Below are positions 25,398 through 33,135 of a DNA stretch of 64,000 bases, piece by piece; the stretch's first letter is position 1, and every line of letters begins with the position of its first letter. Under the pieces are notes generated by a model. That model was not told the DNA's origin and did no database searches. It saw only the letters and a list, made by a program, of their open reading frames with translations. This DNA comes from JAWXBA01 sp048499805 (lineage in GTDB: Bacteria > Gemmatimonadota > Gemmatimonadetes > Gemmatimonadales > GWC2-71-9): the NCBI GenBank assembly GCA_048499805.1, contig JASNZF010000001.1, positions 62,001-126,000 of the forward strand, given 5' to 3'. The translations under genes were made by a program, and so were the position numbers.

Positions 25398-26984
25398 CTA
25401 AACCCCTGGATGCCTCTCGTGCCATGGTGTCGCCTCCTCGTACGCATGGCCGATCCGGCACAGCATCGCCTCGCTCAACGGGTTGCCGGCGAGCTGCATG
25501 GTGTAGAGGAGACCTTCGGTGGAGAGGCCGCAGGGAAGCGTCAGGGTCGGCGTTCCCGCAAAGTTGTGTGGAAACGTGAACGAGGTGACTGCCTTCTCAT
25601 TGGCCAACTCGGTGGCCCTGAATTGATTCCACTCCGTCATGGACCCGTACTGCAGCCCGGACCGAACCGTGAACGGCCTACCCGCCGCCGGACTCAGGAT
25701 CGCGTCGACGCTGGACAGGACAGCTCGGAAGCGCTCGCTGAACTCCGTCCCGACGTGACGGGCATTCGCGAGGTCCGCCTCACTGACACTCGCACCAAAA
25801 TCGAGAAACTCCCGGAAATAGGCCCCGTACTCATCCGCCCGTGAGGGGAAGGTGTCTCGATGGACCTGGGCCGCCTCGGCGGCGCAGACGACAGGCCAGG
25901 CAGCCAGCACCGCCGTCACGTCGGGGACCTGAACGCCCACCACCTCAGCCCCCATCCGCTCCAGTTCTCGCAGGGCGACCTCGATCGCGGAGGCCAGGCC
26001 CGGTTCCACGCCGTCCAACGCGTAGGCACGATCGAACCCGATCCGAACCCCCTCGACCCCCCGACCGAGGTCGCCGAGCATGCGTGGGACTGGAGCGCCC
26101 AGCGAGGTGGGGTCGTTGGGGTCCTGCCCCGCAATCGCCTCGAGGACGATCGCCGCGTCCCTCACGCTTCGCGTCATCGGGCCCACATGATCGAGCGACT
26201 CCGCCAGCGCCAGGACGCCGTACCGGCTCACCCGGCCGTAGGTGGGCTTGAGCCCGACGATGCCGTTGGCCATCGACGGGAAGCGTATCGACCCCCCCGT
26301 GTCGGTTCCGAGGGCGGCAAAGCAGAGACCGGCCGCCGTGGCGACACCTGACCCACTGGAGGACACGCCCGCCCAGAGTTCGTCTCCCCAGGGGTTCACC
26401 GGGATGTCGAAGTCGCGATGATAGCCGACCATCGCGCCCTCGGTCGTGGTCAGCTTGCCAAGCAGCACGGCCCCGGCGGCCTTCAGCTTCGCCACCACGG
26501 TGGCGTCGAACGCGGGGATGAATCCCTCCAGCACCTTCAAGCCGCCCCTCGTCGGCACCCCCTGCGTGTAACAGAGGTCCTTGACCGCGATGGGCACGCC
26601 GTGCAGCGGCCCACGGTAGTTGCCGGCCTGCATGTCACGCTCCGCAGTGCGGGCGGCCGCCAGGGCCTCGTCGGCCATGACGGTGGCATAGCTGTGCAGA
26701 CGGACATCCTGTGTGGCGATGCGGTTGAGCATCATCTGCGTGAGCTCGACCGGCGAGACCTCCCTCGCTTCAATCAGCCGGGCGACCGCCGACAGGCTCA
26801 GGTAGTGCAGTGGTCCAAGGGTCGGCTCGTCCGCAAGAGGTGGTGCGGACGACGGGGAGCAACCGGGGAGAAGCGACGCCGCCATGCCAGCACCGAAGAG
26901 GGCCAGCAGGTCCCGTCGGGAGAGCCGGGCACTGTCGCGCATGTCGCTGGCGCGTCGCACGTTGTCTGGTTGATCGGAATGCAT
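25398..26984 (-). CDS. Tat-exported lipoprotein amidase
   Basis: 528-residue amidase-signature (GatA-like) hydrolase. Catalytic triad motifs are visible: GVPIAVKDLC (Lys), GVSSSGSGVATAAGL (cis-Ser) and GTDTGGSIRFPS (nucleophile Ser). The leader has a twin-arginine SRRDLLALFGAGMAASLLPG followed by Cys, a Tat signal joined to a lipobox, so the enzyme is probably anchored outside the cytoplasm. ATG 26984 is preceded by AGGAG at 6 nt. Amide substrate unknown; not the tRNA amidotransferase. Confidence 0.9.
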   Translation of the reverse strand: MHSDQPDNVRRASDMRDSARLSRRDLLALFGAGMAASLLPGCSPSSAPPLADEPTLGPLHYLSLSAVARLIEAREVSPVELTQMMLNRIATQDVRLHSYATVMADEALAAARTAERDMQAGNYRGPLHGVPIAVKDLCYTQGVPTRGGLKVLEGFIPAFDATVVAKLKAAGAVLLGKLTTTEGAMVGYHRDFDIPVNPWGDELWAGVSSSGSGVATAAGLCFAALGTDTGGSIRFPSMANGIVGLKPTYGRVSRYGVLALAESLDHVGPMTRSVRDAAIVLEAIAGQDPNDPTSLGAPVPRMLGDLGRGVEGVRIGFDRAYALDGVEPGLASAIEVALRELERMGAEVVGVQVPDVTAVLAAWPVVCAAEAAQVHRDTFPSRADEYGAYFREFLDFGASVSEADLANARHVGTEFSERFRAVLSSVDAILSPAAGRPFTVRSGLQYGSMTEWNQFRATELANEKAVTSFTFPHNFAGTPTLTLPCGLSTEGLLYTMQLAGNPLSEAMLCRIGHAYEEATPWHERHPGV

Positions 26985-27089
26985 CTGGTCTCCTTGGGGA
27001 CGATCCTGGCAACGGGCACCGCAGTCCGGTGAGGGACCGATCGAGCGCGAACTGGGTGACGCAACCCCGGATACCATGGCGACCGGTCG

Positions 27090-27163
27090 GGCTGACGCTG
27101 GGCATCAGGTGCAGCGGCGCTCATTGTGACACGCGCCGCTGTCGGCTGCAGGCCAAGTCAGCC
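27090..27163 (-). other. attC-like site (74 bp, degenerate cores)
   Basis: Imperfect palindrome bounded by GGCTGAC (27090-27096) and GTCAGCC (27157-27163), with an internal stem GCAGCGGCGC / GCGCCGCTG. Shape and boxes suit an attC with T-to-C core changes. It lies 10 nt past the stop of the ICMT-like gene, the expected place in a minus-strand cassette. Left-most fairly intact site of the array. Confidence 0.55.
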
Positions 27164-27173
27164 AGCCTTGGAG

Positions 27174-27629
27174 CTACCCCCACAGCCAGCGCGGAACCTT
27201 CGCCTGGTACTGCGTCCACACATCTCCAAAGGTTCGGGCGAGCCACGGTTCCTCGTGGAGGACAACGCGCAGGTGAAACACGACCGCGACTGCAACAGCG
27301 TAGAGCGCCATCGGCCAGGACTGATAGCCGATTGCCCACCCCGTGAGAATCAGCAAGACGGCAACGTACATTGGATTCCTGGACCACCTGTAGAGCCCGG
27401 TCGCCACAAGTCTCGTTGGCGGCGCCCACGGCGCGAGTGTGCCGTGCCCCGCAACATGGAACTCACGCACACACGCGAGGAGCAGTACGCTCCCCACGCC
27501 CAGGGGGACCAGGCCCCACCAAGCCGAGAACACCCTTGTGTCAGGCTTCAAGAGGAGGGGCACCAGAAACGCCACTATGCCGGGCAGCGCAAGGAACGCG
27601 ACCAGCGCTTTTGCGAAGAGACTGTTCAT
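27174..27629 (-). CDS. Isoprenylcysteine carboxyl methyltransferase-like membrane protein (cassette gene)
   Basis: About 151 residues with four or five helices, ICMT/PEMT-like: FHVAGHGTLAPWAPPTRLVA, TGLYRWSRNPMYVAVLLILT, then a C-terminal HEEPWLARTFGDVWTQYQAK with VPRW. These are SAM-dependent methyltransferases acting on lipids or small molecules; prokaryotic substrates are mostly unknown. Start ATG 27629 (a TTG at 27638 is possible). It lies between two attC-like sites, so it is a cassette. Confidence 0.8.
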   Translation of the reverse strand: MNSLFAKALVAFLALPGIVAFLVPLLLKPDTRVFSAWWGLVPLGVGSVLLLACVREFHVAGHGTLAPWAPPTRLVATGLYRWSRNPMYVAVLLILTGWAIGYQSWPMALYAVAVAVVFHLRVVLHEEPWLARTFGDVWTQYQAKVPRWLWG

Positions 27630-27660
27630 AGATGCCAACGTTCCTGGCTATTGCGTGTCT

Positions 27661-27773
27661 GGCCAGCGACCTGCGGTTCTGCGGCGGGGCCAGGTGCGAT
27701 CCCGGCCCCGTTGGGAAGCTACGGCCCGAACGACCAGCCCGTCAGCCCCGGCCGCAGCCAGCATCGGTCAGGC
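27661..27773 (-). other. attC site, type I (113 bp)
   Basis: Left box GGCCAGC is degenerate; right box GTCAGGC (27767-27773) has one change from GTTRRRY. The body is nearly the same as 29249 and 43211: GACCTGCGGTTCTGCGGCGG…GAAGCTACGGCCC…GTCAGCCCCGGCCGCAGC. Closes the YefM-YoeB cassette when read on the minus strand. Confidence 0.75.
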
Positions 27774-27797
27774 AGCCATTGACCGAAAGACCCATCT

Positions 27798-27816
27798 TGT
27801 ACAGGATTGTTGTACA
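27798..27816 (+). promoter_or_regulatory. YefM-type operator: two TGTACA boxes
   Basis: TGTACA at 27798-27803 and 27811-27816, centres 13 nt apart, 19 nt upstream of the antitoxin ATG. TGTACA is the known core of the Escherichia coli yefM-yoeB operator. Supports an own promoter for a module lying against the cassette direction. Confidence 0.75.
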
Positions 27817-27834
27817 TATTACCGGAGCCCCAAC

Positions 27835-28122
27835 ATGGCAGTCAGGACCAGTTACAGCGAAGCCCGGCAGAATCTCGCTACGCTCTGGGACAGCGTGGAG
27901 GATAGCCGCGAGGCGGCCATCATTCAGCGCCGTGGCCATGAGGACATGGCCCTGATCCCTGCCGACGAGCTGTCGAGCCTGCGGGAGACTGCGTACCTGC
28001 TGCGCTCTCCTCAGAACGCCGTCCGCCTGCTGGCCGCCCTGACCCGTGCCCGCCGGGGGCAGACCAAGCCAACCGACCTCCAGGCCCTGCGTCGTGAGTT
28101 GGGATTGCCGGAGGCATCCTGA
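27835..28122 (+). CDS. yefM: Type II antitoxin, Phd/YefM family
   Basis: 95-residue antitoxin. The N-terminal DNA-binding part reads VRTSYSEARQNLATLWDSVE and REAAIIQRRGHEDMALIPAD, the Phd/YefM signature; the C-terminal tail (RLLAALTRARRG) should bind the toxin. ATG 27835. 26 nt precede the toxin gene. The module is on the plus strand, opposite to the cassettes around it, so it needs its own promoter. Confidence 0.88.
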   Translation: MAVRTSYSEARQNLATLWDSVEDSREAAIIQRRGHEDMALIPADELSSLRETAYLLRSPQNAVRLLAALTRARRGQTKPTDLQALRRELGLPEAS

Positions 28123-28148
28123 GTCCAGCGCGATCTTCGGGGCCCCGG

Positions 28149-28403
28149 GTGGCGGTCCTTCAGGACGAGTGCCTGGAGGATCTCCGATACTGGGTGGACA
28201 CCAACCGCACGATGGCGGTGCGGGTCGTTGCCCTCATGGAAGCGGTGCTCCGGGATCCCTTCACCGGCCTCGGCAAACCGGAGCCCCTGAAGCACCTCGG
28301 CGGTAACGTGTGGTCTCGGCGTATCAACGAAGCCGACCGCCTGGTGTACGAGGTGTTCGCCGACCGCATCGAGTTGCTCGAGGCACGGTACCACTACGGC
28401 TGA
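28149..28403 (+). CDS. yoeB: Type II toxin, YoeB/Txe family
   Basis: 84-residue RelE-superfamily mRNA interferase, a normal YoeB length. Signature GKPEPLKHLGGNVWSRRINE, ADRLVYEVF and the C-terminal ARYHYG are present, covering the Glu, Arg, His and Tyr of the active site. GTG start at 28149. Cleaves mRNA on the ribosome when free of YefM. In cassette arrays such modules are thought to stabilise the array. Confidence 0.9.
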   Translation: MAVLQDECLEDLRYWVDTNRTMAVRVVALMEAVLRDPFTGLGKPEPLKHLGGNVWSRRINEADRLVYEVFADRIELLEARYHYG

Positions 28404-28415
28404 GTGCACCCGGCG

Positions 28416-28512
28416 GCATGACGGCTTGCGCATGACCTGCCGAGCGCGCACTAAGGAGTGGACAGCACACTGTTTTGTAACCCGCTCGGGCGGGTCCATG
28501 GGCCTGTTGGGC
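28416..28512 (-). other. attC site, type II (97 bp)
   Basis: Left box GCATGAC, right box GTTGGGC (perfect GTTRRRY). Body GGCTTGCGCATGACCTGCC…GGCGGGTCCATGGGCCT as in 33886, 37505 and 44955. The right box is identical, read on the minus strand, to the start heptamer of the same cassette (29249-29255). Confidence 0.85.
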
Positions 28513-28524
28513 TGCACCAGCGCC

Positions 28525-29196
28525 CTAGCGCAAGCCCGAGAATAGGGTAGCGGCTAGCCCAATGCCAAGCCCGGAGCCGAAAGCATATTGGCTGAAAGCA
28601 GCAAGGGCGCCTGCCGAGGAGCCTCCATTGATCAAGGCCGCAGTATCAAGGAGACCTACAGCAGCCACTAAGACGCTAGCGCCAAGCACAGCGGTCGAGC
28701 CGAAACGCCACCCTGCTTCAGTCGCCATGAGAAGGTCGTAGGCAGCGGTGCCAGCCGCAATGACTATGAACAGCTTAAGCCAGCTGAGGACCTCAACCCC
28801 CATACTTGGTAGCATTGCTGTCAGGACAAATGCAGTGGCAATCATGGCGGCAAGACCGACCACGGCGAACGCAAGATTGCGCCCCATCAGGCGTCCGAGC
28901 GCCAGCCCGGATACAAGCTTCAGCATCGTTGCAAGCGCGACAAAGGCAGAGCCTACCATTTCAAGCCCGGGTGGGTAGGCCAGTAACGCGATCGTCAGCA
29001 TTACCCCCACTGCGGTGGCGGCACCTGTTCCGAACTGTGGTGCAACTGTGCGGGACACCCCAATGAAGATGGCCCCTAGGCCAAACACAGCGATAAGGCC
29101 GAGCGACTCGAAGCTAGGCAATCCAACCACCGCGGGGTTGATCACCGCGTCCGCAATCTCAATGATGCCGTCAATTAGACTGGGGTCTGCTTGCAT
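28525..29196 (-). CDS. Hypothetical multi-helix membrane protein (cassette gene)
   Basis: 223 residues with six or seven hydrophobic segments (about 30-48, 57-75, 78-95, 105-130, 135-155, 162-185, 200-222). Fewer GC-rich codons than the flanking chromosome. No family recognised. Single gene of its cassette; stop 10 nt before the attC box. Confidence 0.7.
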   Translation of the reverse strand: MQADPSLIDGIIEIADAVINPAVVGLPSFESLGLIAVFGLGAIFIGVSRTVAPQFGTGAATAVGVMLTIALLAYPPGLEMVGSAFVALATMLKLVSGLALGRLMGRNLAFAVVGLAAMIATAFVLTAMLPSMGVEVLSWLKLFIVIAAGTAAYDLLMATEAGWRFGSTAVLGASVLVAAVGLLDTAALINGGSSAGALAAFSQYAFGSGLGIGLAATLFSGLR

Positions 29197-29248
29197 CCTC
29201 AGACGTCTCCGCGCGGAAGAGATCTAGCTCAGGTACGTGCTCCGGCCA

Positions 29249-29361
29249 GCCCAACGACCTGCGGTTCTGCGGCGGGGCCTGACATGACCCCCGCCGAATC
29301 ATGAAGCTACGGCCCGAGAGCCGATCTCGTCAGCCCCGCCCGCAGCAACCGATAGTTAGGC
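29249..29361 (-). other. attC site, type I (113 bp, intact)
   Basis: Perfect boxes: GCCCAAC (29249-29255) and GTTAGGC (29355-29361). Body CGACCTGCGGTTCTGCGGCG…GTCAGCCCCGCCCGCAGCAA. Closes the two-gene lipoprotein/HEPN cassette, whose start heptamer (30988-30994) matches its right box exactly. Confidence 0.93.
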
Positions 29362-29494
29362 AGCACCACGTGTCCATGTACGGCCCAACCGATAATCCGT
29401 CCAGCGCAAAGGGCGAAACGCAAGGACATCGGACGGGCCAGGATGTTCCAGCCCCACTCGCTCGTATAGCGTCTGGCGGCCCACCGTCGCAGGA

Positions 29495-30091
29495 TCAGTG
29501 CTTCAGCGTTCGCGACTCGTATCCTCTCAACGCCTCGGTGACCTGTTGCAACAAACTATCTACCACCAGGGTGTCTCTATATGCGAACAAGTCTAGATCT
29601 AGGTAGGAGAAGTCGGCGGTGAGTGTCCGAATAAAGCACGAGACTCCGACCGCGAGCATCCGTCGTTCGCCGAGACCAACTGTGGAGACACCAACCCTGC
29701 CTTCTTGCGGCCTCGTTACCACTTGTTCAAAACCTGCAAAGTAGCGGTTGCGGATAGTCCGCATCAGCGAATCGGCAGACTCTTGGGTGCAGTTATCGTC
29801 CCCCATCCGGCTGAGGTGGATGCCATACACTTGGTTGCGCGCCAAATCCTCTGATGAGTCCTGGACGATGACCGTCCAATTGTCGGGATTGGGGAAGCTG
29901 AGTTTGTAGCCGTGTGCGGGAATCAATGGGAAATCTTCCCGCACCCCGCTGTCAGGAATGAACTGGCGAAACGATTCGGTAGTCGCGCCGAATCTGATTC
30001 CCAGTACTTCAGGTGGACCGAACTCCTGCCGCGTGCAGGCGCCTAGGGCAACCAAGAGCGCACTGGCCGCAATTACTCGGTAACTCGTCAT
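29495..30091 (-). CDS. Hypothetical lipoprotein (cassette gene)
   Basis: 198 residues. Signal peptide with lipobox ALLVALGAC (Cys19), so a membrane-anchored lipoprotein. The mature part is mixed alpha/beta with three further Cys; no family recognised. It is the second gene of a cassette that begins with the putative HEPN gene; no attC is recognisable between them. Confidence 0.65.
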   Translation of the reverse strand: MTSYRVIAASALLVALGACTRQEFGPPEVLGIRFGATTESFRQFIPDSGVREDFPLIPAHGYKLSFPNPDNWTVIVQDSSEDLARNQVYGIHLSRMGDDNCTQESADSLMRTIRNRYFAGFEQVVTRPQEGRVGVSTVGLGERRMLAVGVSCFIRTLTADFSYLDLDLFAYRDTLVVDSLLQQVTEALRGYESRTLKH

Positions 30092-30263
30092 GCTATCCCC
30101 TCAGTGATCTTCGGAGTCCAAGGGAGGCCTTCGATCGCTCCTGCCATACGCCCAAGTGTAGCTGTGAATGCGTCAAATGAGCGTGCATGCGGAGCATGCG
30201 CGATTCTTAGAGTGCTGAGAGACTGCGATGATCGTTTCCGCCAGCGCTGCGAGGCGGCTAGAC

Positions 30264-30968
30264 CTACCGCAGCCGGAACCCCGCAATCTTGCCAGCGCGG
30301 AGATCGGCACGGTTGTAGGCCCGGATCTGGACGCCATCAAGGTTGTGACGGCAACCTAGGTCGACCGTCAGATCAGGTCCCCCAATGTAGTGGATGACCG
30401 TGTTCATTAGCGTCGCAACTTGCGACCAGGCAGAAGCGGCCAGGTCAAGGATATCCGCGTCGCCGAACTCCTCAAGACTCCAGCGCCGCTGAATGCAGGG
30501 GAGTGAATCCTCGTCATCGGTTGTGATTATCCCAAGGAAATCGCCCTTTTCCTGAACCGAGCCAACGTAGTGGCGCATGGCATCATCGCTGTCCGTCAAT
30601 GGGTCGATCGGAATCCCAATACCCAGCTTCATGCGCACTCCCTCCGCAAGGCCGAGGGCCCCCCTGCTCCGAGGCAGCAACATCCCGCGGTGGACAACTA
30701 GGTCGCGATGGTTAGCCAGGAGCTTGACCAGAGGGTCTTGGCTCACAGGGCGGCGGGCCGATCGATACCAGTCCGGGAAGCCGGATCTGTTCTGTAGGCC
30801 GTGTGCGATCAGGTCCGGGATCTCTTTGAGCGCCTTGAGAAAGGCGTTGAGATGCCACCGAAACGGATCTGCCTCGTGGTAGTAGCGCTCAAGTTTGTGA
30901 ATGAAGAAATGTGCTTCCCTCAATCGGTCGCCGGCCGGTTCTAGGCGTTGTTCCTCGTCTGGGGTCAT
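30264..30968 (-). CDS. Unknown protein with HEPN-like motif (cassette gene)
   Basis: 234 residues, helical N-terminal half. EAHFFIHKLERYYHEADPFR and LLANHRDLVVHRGMLL contain an R-D-x3-H motif (Arg88, His93) of the kind that forms the RNase site of HEPN toxins and defence proteins. The C-terminal half is unassigned (QVATLMNTVIHYIGGPDL). Assignment to HEPN is by motif only. First gene of its cassette, its start lying 20 nt from the boundary box at 30988. Confidence 0.5.
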   Translation of the reverse strand: MTPDEEQRLEPAGDRLREAHFFIHKLERYYHEADPFRWHLNAFLKALKEIPDLIAHGLQNRSGFPDWYRSARRPVSQDPLVKLLANHRDLVVHRGMLLPRSRGALGLAEGVRMKLGIGIPIDPLTDSDDAMRHYVGSVQEKGDFLGIITTDDEDSLPCIQRRWSLEEFGDADILDLAASAWSQVATLMNTVIHYIGGPDLTVDLGCRHNLDGVQIRAYNRADLRAGKIAGFRLR

Positions 30969-30987
30969 CTGACCTCACCTTGTGGCT

Positions 30988-31097
30988 GCCTAACGGCCTG
31001 CGGTTCTGCGGCGGGGCCAGCGGCCCCCGCCGACCTCGGAAGCTACGGCACGTCTGAGGAGCCGGATAGCACCGACCGCAGCAAGCGTTCGTTAGGG
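30988..31097 (-). other. attC site, type I (110 bp)
   Basis: Left box GCCTAAC perfect; right box GTTAGGG. Body GGCCTGCGGTTCTGCGGCGG…GACCGCAGCAAGCG. The stop codon (TAA) of the next gene is inside the right box. Confidence 0.9.
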
Positions 31098-31742
31098 GGC
31101 GATCACGCGGAGCACACGTCCGATTATCGCCCTGAACGGGTCCCACCCCGCGACGATCGTAACAAGGCCGCTTACAAATGTGACTAGGGCGAACAGTCCG
31201 CTTGTCACCATCGCTACCTTCCCTTGTGGATGCCGTCCGGAGCGTCTCACAACACCGAACGCCGCAAGGATTGTCCTCGGCACCGCAAGGCACGCCTCAA
31301 CGCCTTCACGGAACCATATCAATGGATTGCGTAGGGGTGCCTTGGCACGATCGGCCGAGGTCTCCAATTCCCCCGAATAGCGATCCAGCACTTCCTCAAT
31401 CATCGTTGCATACTCCCCAGCAATCCTGCCCAGAAACTCGTCGTTGGCAGCGCGGTTGAGTTCAGGGAGTAAGTTCACAAGCACAGGGTAGTCGCCAATC
31501 ATGTAGTTAGCATGAGGGGGCTTGTACTTCGCAAAGATCCCCATGCGTCCTAGGTCCTGCTGCATCTGTGGCGTCAGTCGTGTCAGCTCTCTGTATGCCT
31601 CGCGGTCTGTACCCCCTGACGATGCATAGGTCGCGAATAGTGCTGAGTAGCGCTCGAATCGTGTCCTCCGTTGTTGCGTGGAGGAGTAGCGCCTCGCGAG
31701 CTGCGACCGCCCGAGCCCGAGGACCAACACAAAAGCCAGCAA
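31092..31742 (-). CDS. Hypothetical membrane-anchored protein (cassette gene)
   Basis: About 216 residues: one N-terminal helix (LAFVLVLGLG), a soluble middle with a DREAYRELTRLTPQMQQDLG segment, and two C-terminal helices (VAMVTSGLFALVTFVSGLVT). No family recognised. Start uncertain: the frame begins at a TTG and stays open further upstream towards the neighbouring attC. TAA stop lies inside an attC box. Confidence 0.6.
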   Translation of the reverse strand: MLAFVLVLGLGRSQLARRYSSTQQRRTRFERYSALFATYASSGGTDREAYRELTRLTPQMQQDLGRMGIFAKYKPPHANYMIGDYPVLVNLLPELNRAANDEFLGRIAGEYATMIEEVLDRYSGELETSADRAKAPLRNPLIWFREGVEACLAVPRTILAAFGVVRRSGRHPQGKVAMVTSGLFALVTFVSGLVTIVAGWDPFRAIIGRVLRVIAP

Positions 31743-31788
31743 TGCGACTAGGCGATCGATGGCACACCTCTCAAAGGGTTCTGGCGAG

Positions 31789-31900
31789 CTGTAACGACCT
31801 GCCGGTTCCCGGCCTGCCAGGTAGGGTCGTAGCGATGTCCAGTACCTATGGCCCGTTCAGTACGACCGGTCACCACGGACGCGGCAAGCGAAGGTCATTG
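31789..31900 (-). other. attC site, diverged (112 bp)
   Basis: Left CTGTAAC, right GTCATTG; body GACCTGCCGGTTCCCGGCCT…CACGGACGCGGCAAGCG resembles type I but with many changes. Supported mainly by position: the next gene stops inside the right box. Confidence 0.6.
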
Positions 31901-32527
31901 CGCCGTGGGCTGCTCCCGCTGCTCCTCCAGACGCGCGAGCTCATTTCCGACGCGCTCAAGGAGTGTGCTCAGCGGGGGGTCTTCGGCGTTGCGCTTGGCG
32001 TCTAGCAGACGCGACTCCTGAAGGAGGACGCTGGCTCCCACCCTGTCATCGAGCAAGCGGATGCAATCGCGCAAGTCATTCCAGGCGTCGTTGCGGAGCT
32101 TGATGAAATCACTTAACTCGAGGGTGGCACCGGGGTTGTTCCTAGTCACATAGTTGGTAAGGCGGCCGACCCCAGCAAAGAAGTAGACGGCCGAAGAGCG
32201 GACACTGGCCGCCGCCGGAGCGTTGAGGTCGGCAGCGAGTTCCAGCAGATCGACGAACCGTGCTTCTGCTTTAGCGAGGTGCTGCGGCAGGGTGTCGTCG
32301 TTCTGAGCCGCGCGAACCCACTCCTCAAACTCCTCGACCGACCCTCCCCCGGAACCAAGCCAGGTGCGGATCTGACGGCGCGAGAGGAAGGCTAGGGCGC
32401 TTATGCGCGCCTGAGCGGAGAGCCGGCGCTCTTGCTTGTGCCGGTGCTCACGCCACACTTGAACGCCGCCGAAGAAGGCTAGCGCGACAGTTGCCGCTGT
32501 TTGGACCACGGTGGCGAGGTCAGGCAT
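31895..32527 (-). CDS. Hypothetical membrane-anchored helical protein (cassette gene)
   Basis: 210 residues: an N-terminal helix in the membrane (VVQTAATVALAFFGGVQVWR), a basic stretch, then an all-helical cytoplasmic part. No family recognised. The architecture (one N-terminal helix plus a helical effector-like body) is frequent among small phage-defence proteins, but nothing specific supports that here. Stop inside an attC box. Confidence 0.6.
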   Translation of the reverse strand: MPDLATVVQTAATVALAFFGGVQVWREHRHKQERRLSAQARISALAFLSRRQIRTWLGSGGGSVEEFEEWVRAAQNDDTLPQHLAKAEARFVDLLELAADLNAPAAASVRSSAVYFFAGVGRLTNYVTRNNPGATLELSDFIKLRNDAWNDLRDCIRLLDDRVGASVLLQESRLLDAKRNAEDPPLSTLLERVGNELARLEEQREQPTAQ

Positions 32528-32548
32528 GGGTGGGCTCCATAGGTGGCC

Positions 32549-32623
32549 ACCTGACAGGTAAGGCCTAGCGCCGTGGTGAGCAGTGGCGCAGCGAAACGAA
32601 TCTGCTGCAGCGCCTCGTTAGCC
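32549..32623 (-). other. attC site, short type (75 bp)
   Basis: Left ACCTGAC, right GTTAGCC. Arms are imperfectly complementary (CTGACAGG…/…CCTCGTTAG). The TAA stop of the next gene is inside the right box, and that box differs by one base from its cassette start heptamer (33028). Confidence 0.6.
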
Positions 32624-33010
32624 GCCGCCTCCAGCCAGTGGAGGCAGGTGCAGTTTATCCAGCTCATTTCGTGAACCCGCACGACTCATATCACGTCCAG
32701 CCGCAGCTGCCGCAACCACCGCGGAGTACATCGCCGTCCAGACCTGGTCCTGATGCCAATAGAAGGTCCCGCTCGTCCACTTCGGGTGCCCGGAGCGTCC
32801 ATCTGCGGTGAGCTGTGTCCGCCCAACTCCAGGATTCGAATACAAGGGAAGCCAGCATCCCAAACTGCCTTGGACCGACAGGCAGAGGAAGAAGTGGCCT
32901 CCGCGAACCCGTTGATCGTCCGAGCACGAGTACGTGCCTCCTTGCGCAAGCAAGGTGTCAGGATCAAGGTGCATCACCAGCCCGGGGATGAGCTCCGCTT
33001 CCGTTATCAC
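32618..33010 (-). CDS. Hypothetical protein (cassette gene)
   Basis: 130 residues, soluble, rich in Gly, Trp and His (RVRGGHFFLCLSVQGSLGCW, GHPKWTSGTFYWHQDQVWTA). No family recognised; the beta-rich N-terminal half is loosely like SH3-fold proteins. I start at GTG 33010 with GAGGAG 7 nt upstream, just inside the cassette boundary; a TTG at 33043 would start within the attC. Stop inside an attC box. Confidence 0.6.
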   Translation of the reverse strand: MITEAELIPGLVMHLDPDTLLAQGGTYSCSDDQRVRGGHFFLCLSVQGSLGCWLPLYSNPGVGRTQLTADGRSGHPKWTSGTFYWHQDQVWTAMYSAVVAAAAAGRDMSRAGSRNELDKLHLPPLAGGGG

Positions 33011-33027
33011 GTGCCACTCCTCGTGCG

Positions 33028-33124
33028 GCCTAACGACCTGCAAATGAGCCGCGAAGGCCCGGGGTAGCCGCGGCTAAGGACACATCAGCCAGGCGCCTTT
33101 GCCGGCTCCATTTGCTGGTTAGGC
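33028..33124 (-). other. attC site (97 bp, perfect boxes)
   Basis: GCCTAAC (33028-33034) and GTTAGGC (33118-33124). Body GACCTGCAAATGAGCCGCGA…GCCGGCTCCATTTGCTG, related to type III sites 42494 and 44191. Right box identical to the start heptamer of the signal-peptidase cassette. Confidence 0.92.
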
Positions 33125-33135
33125 CTCATGGCGGA

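Noticed and set aside
25177..25461. 94-codon minus-strand frame between amidase and MarR
   Set aside because: Starts inside the amidase gene in another frame and has no similarity; treated as intergenic sequence.
29383..29449. GCCCAAC followed by CCGTCC / GGACGG arms, attC-like
   Set aside because: No GTTRRRY box at the right end; more likely a chance stem.
30150..30263. Possible attC between the lipoprotein and HEPN-like genes (GCCCAAG … GCTAGAC)
   Set aside because: Boxes are imperfect and the arms do not pair; the outer heptamers match each other instead, showing one two-gene cassette.
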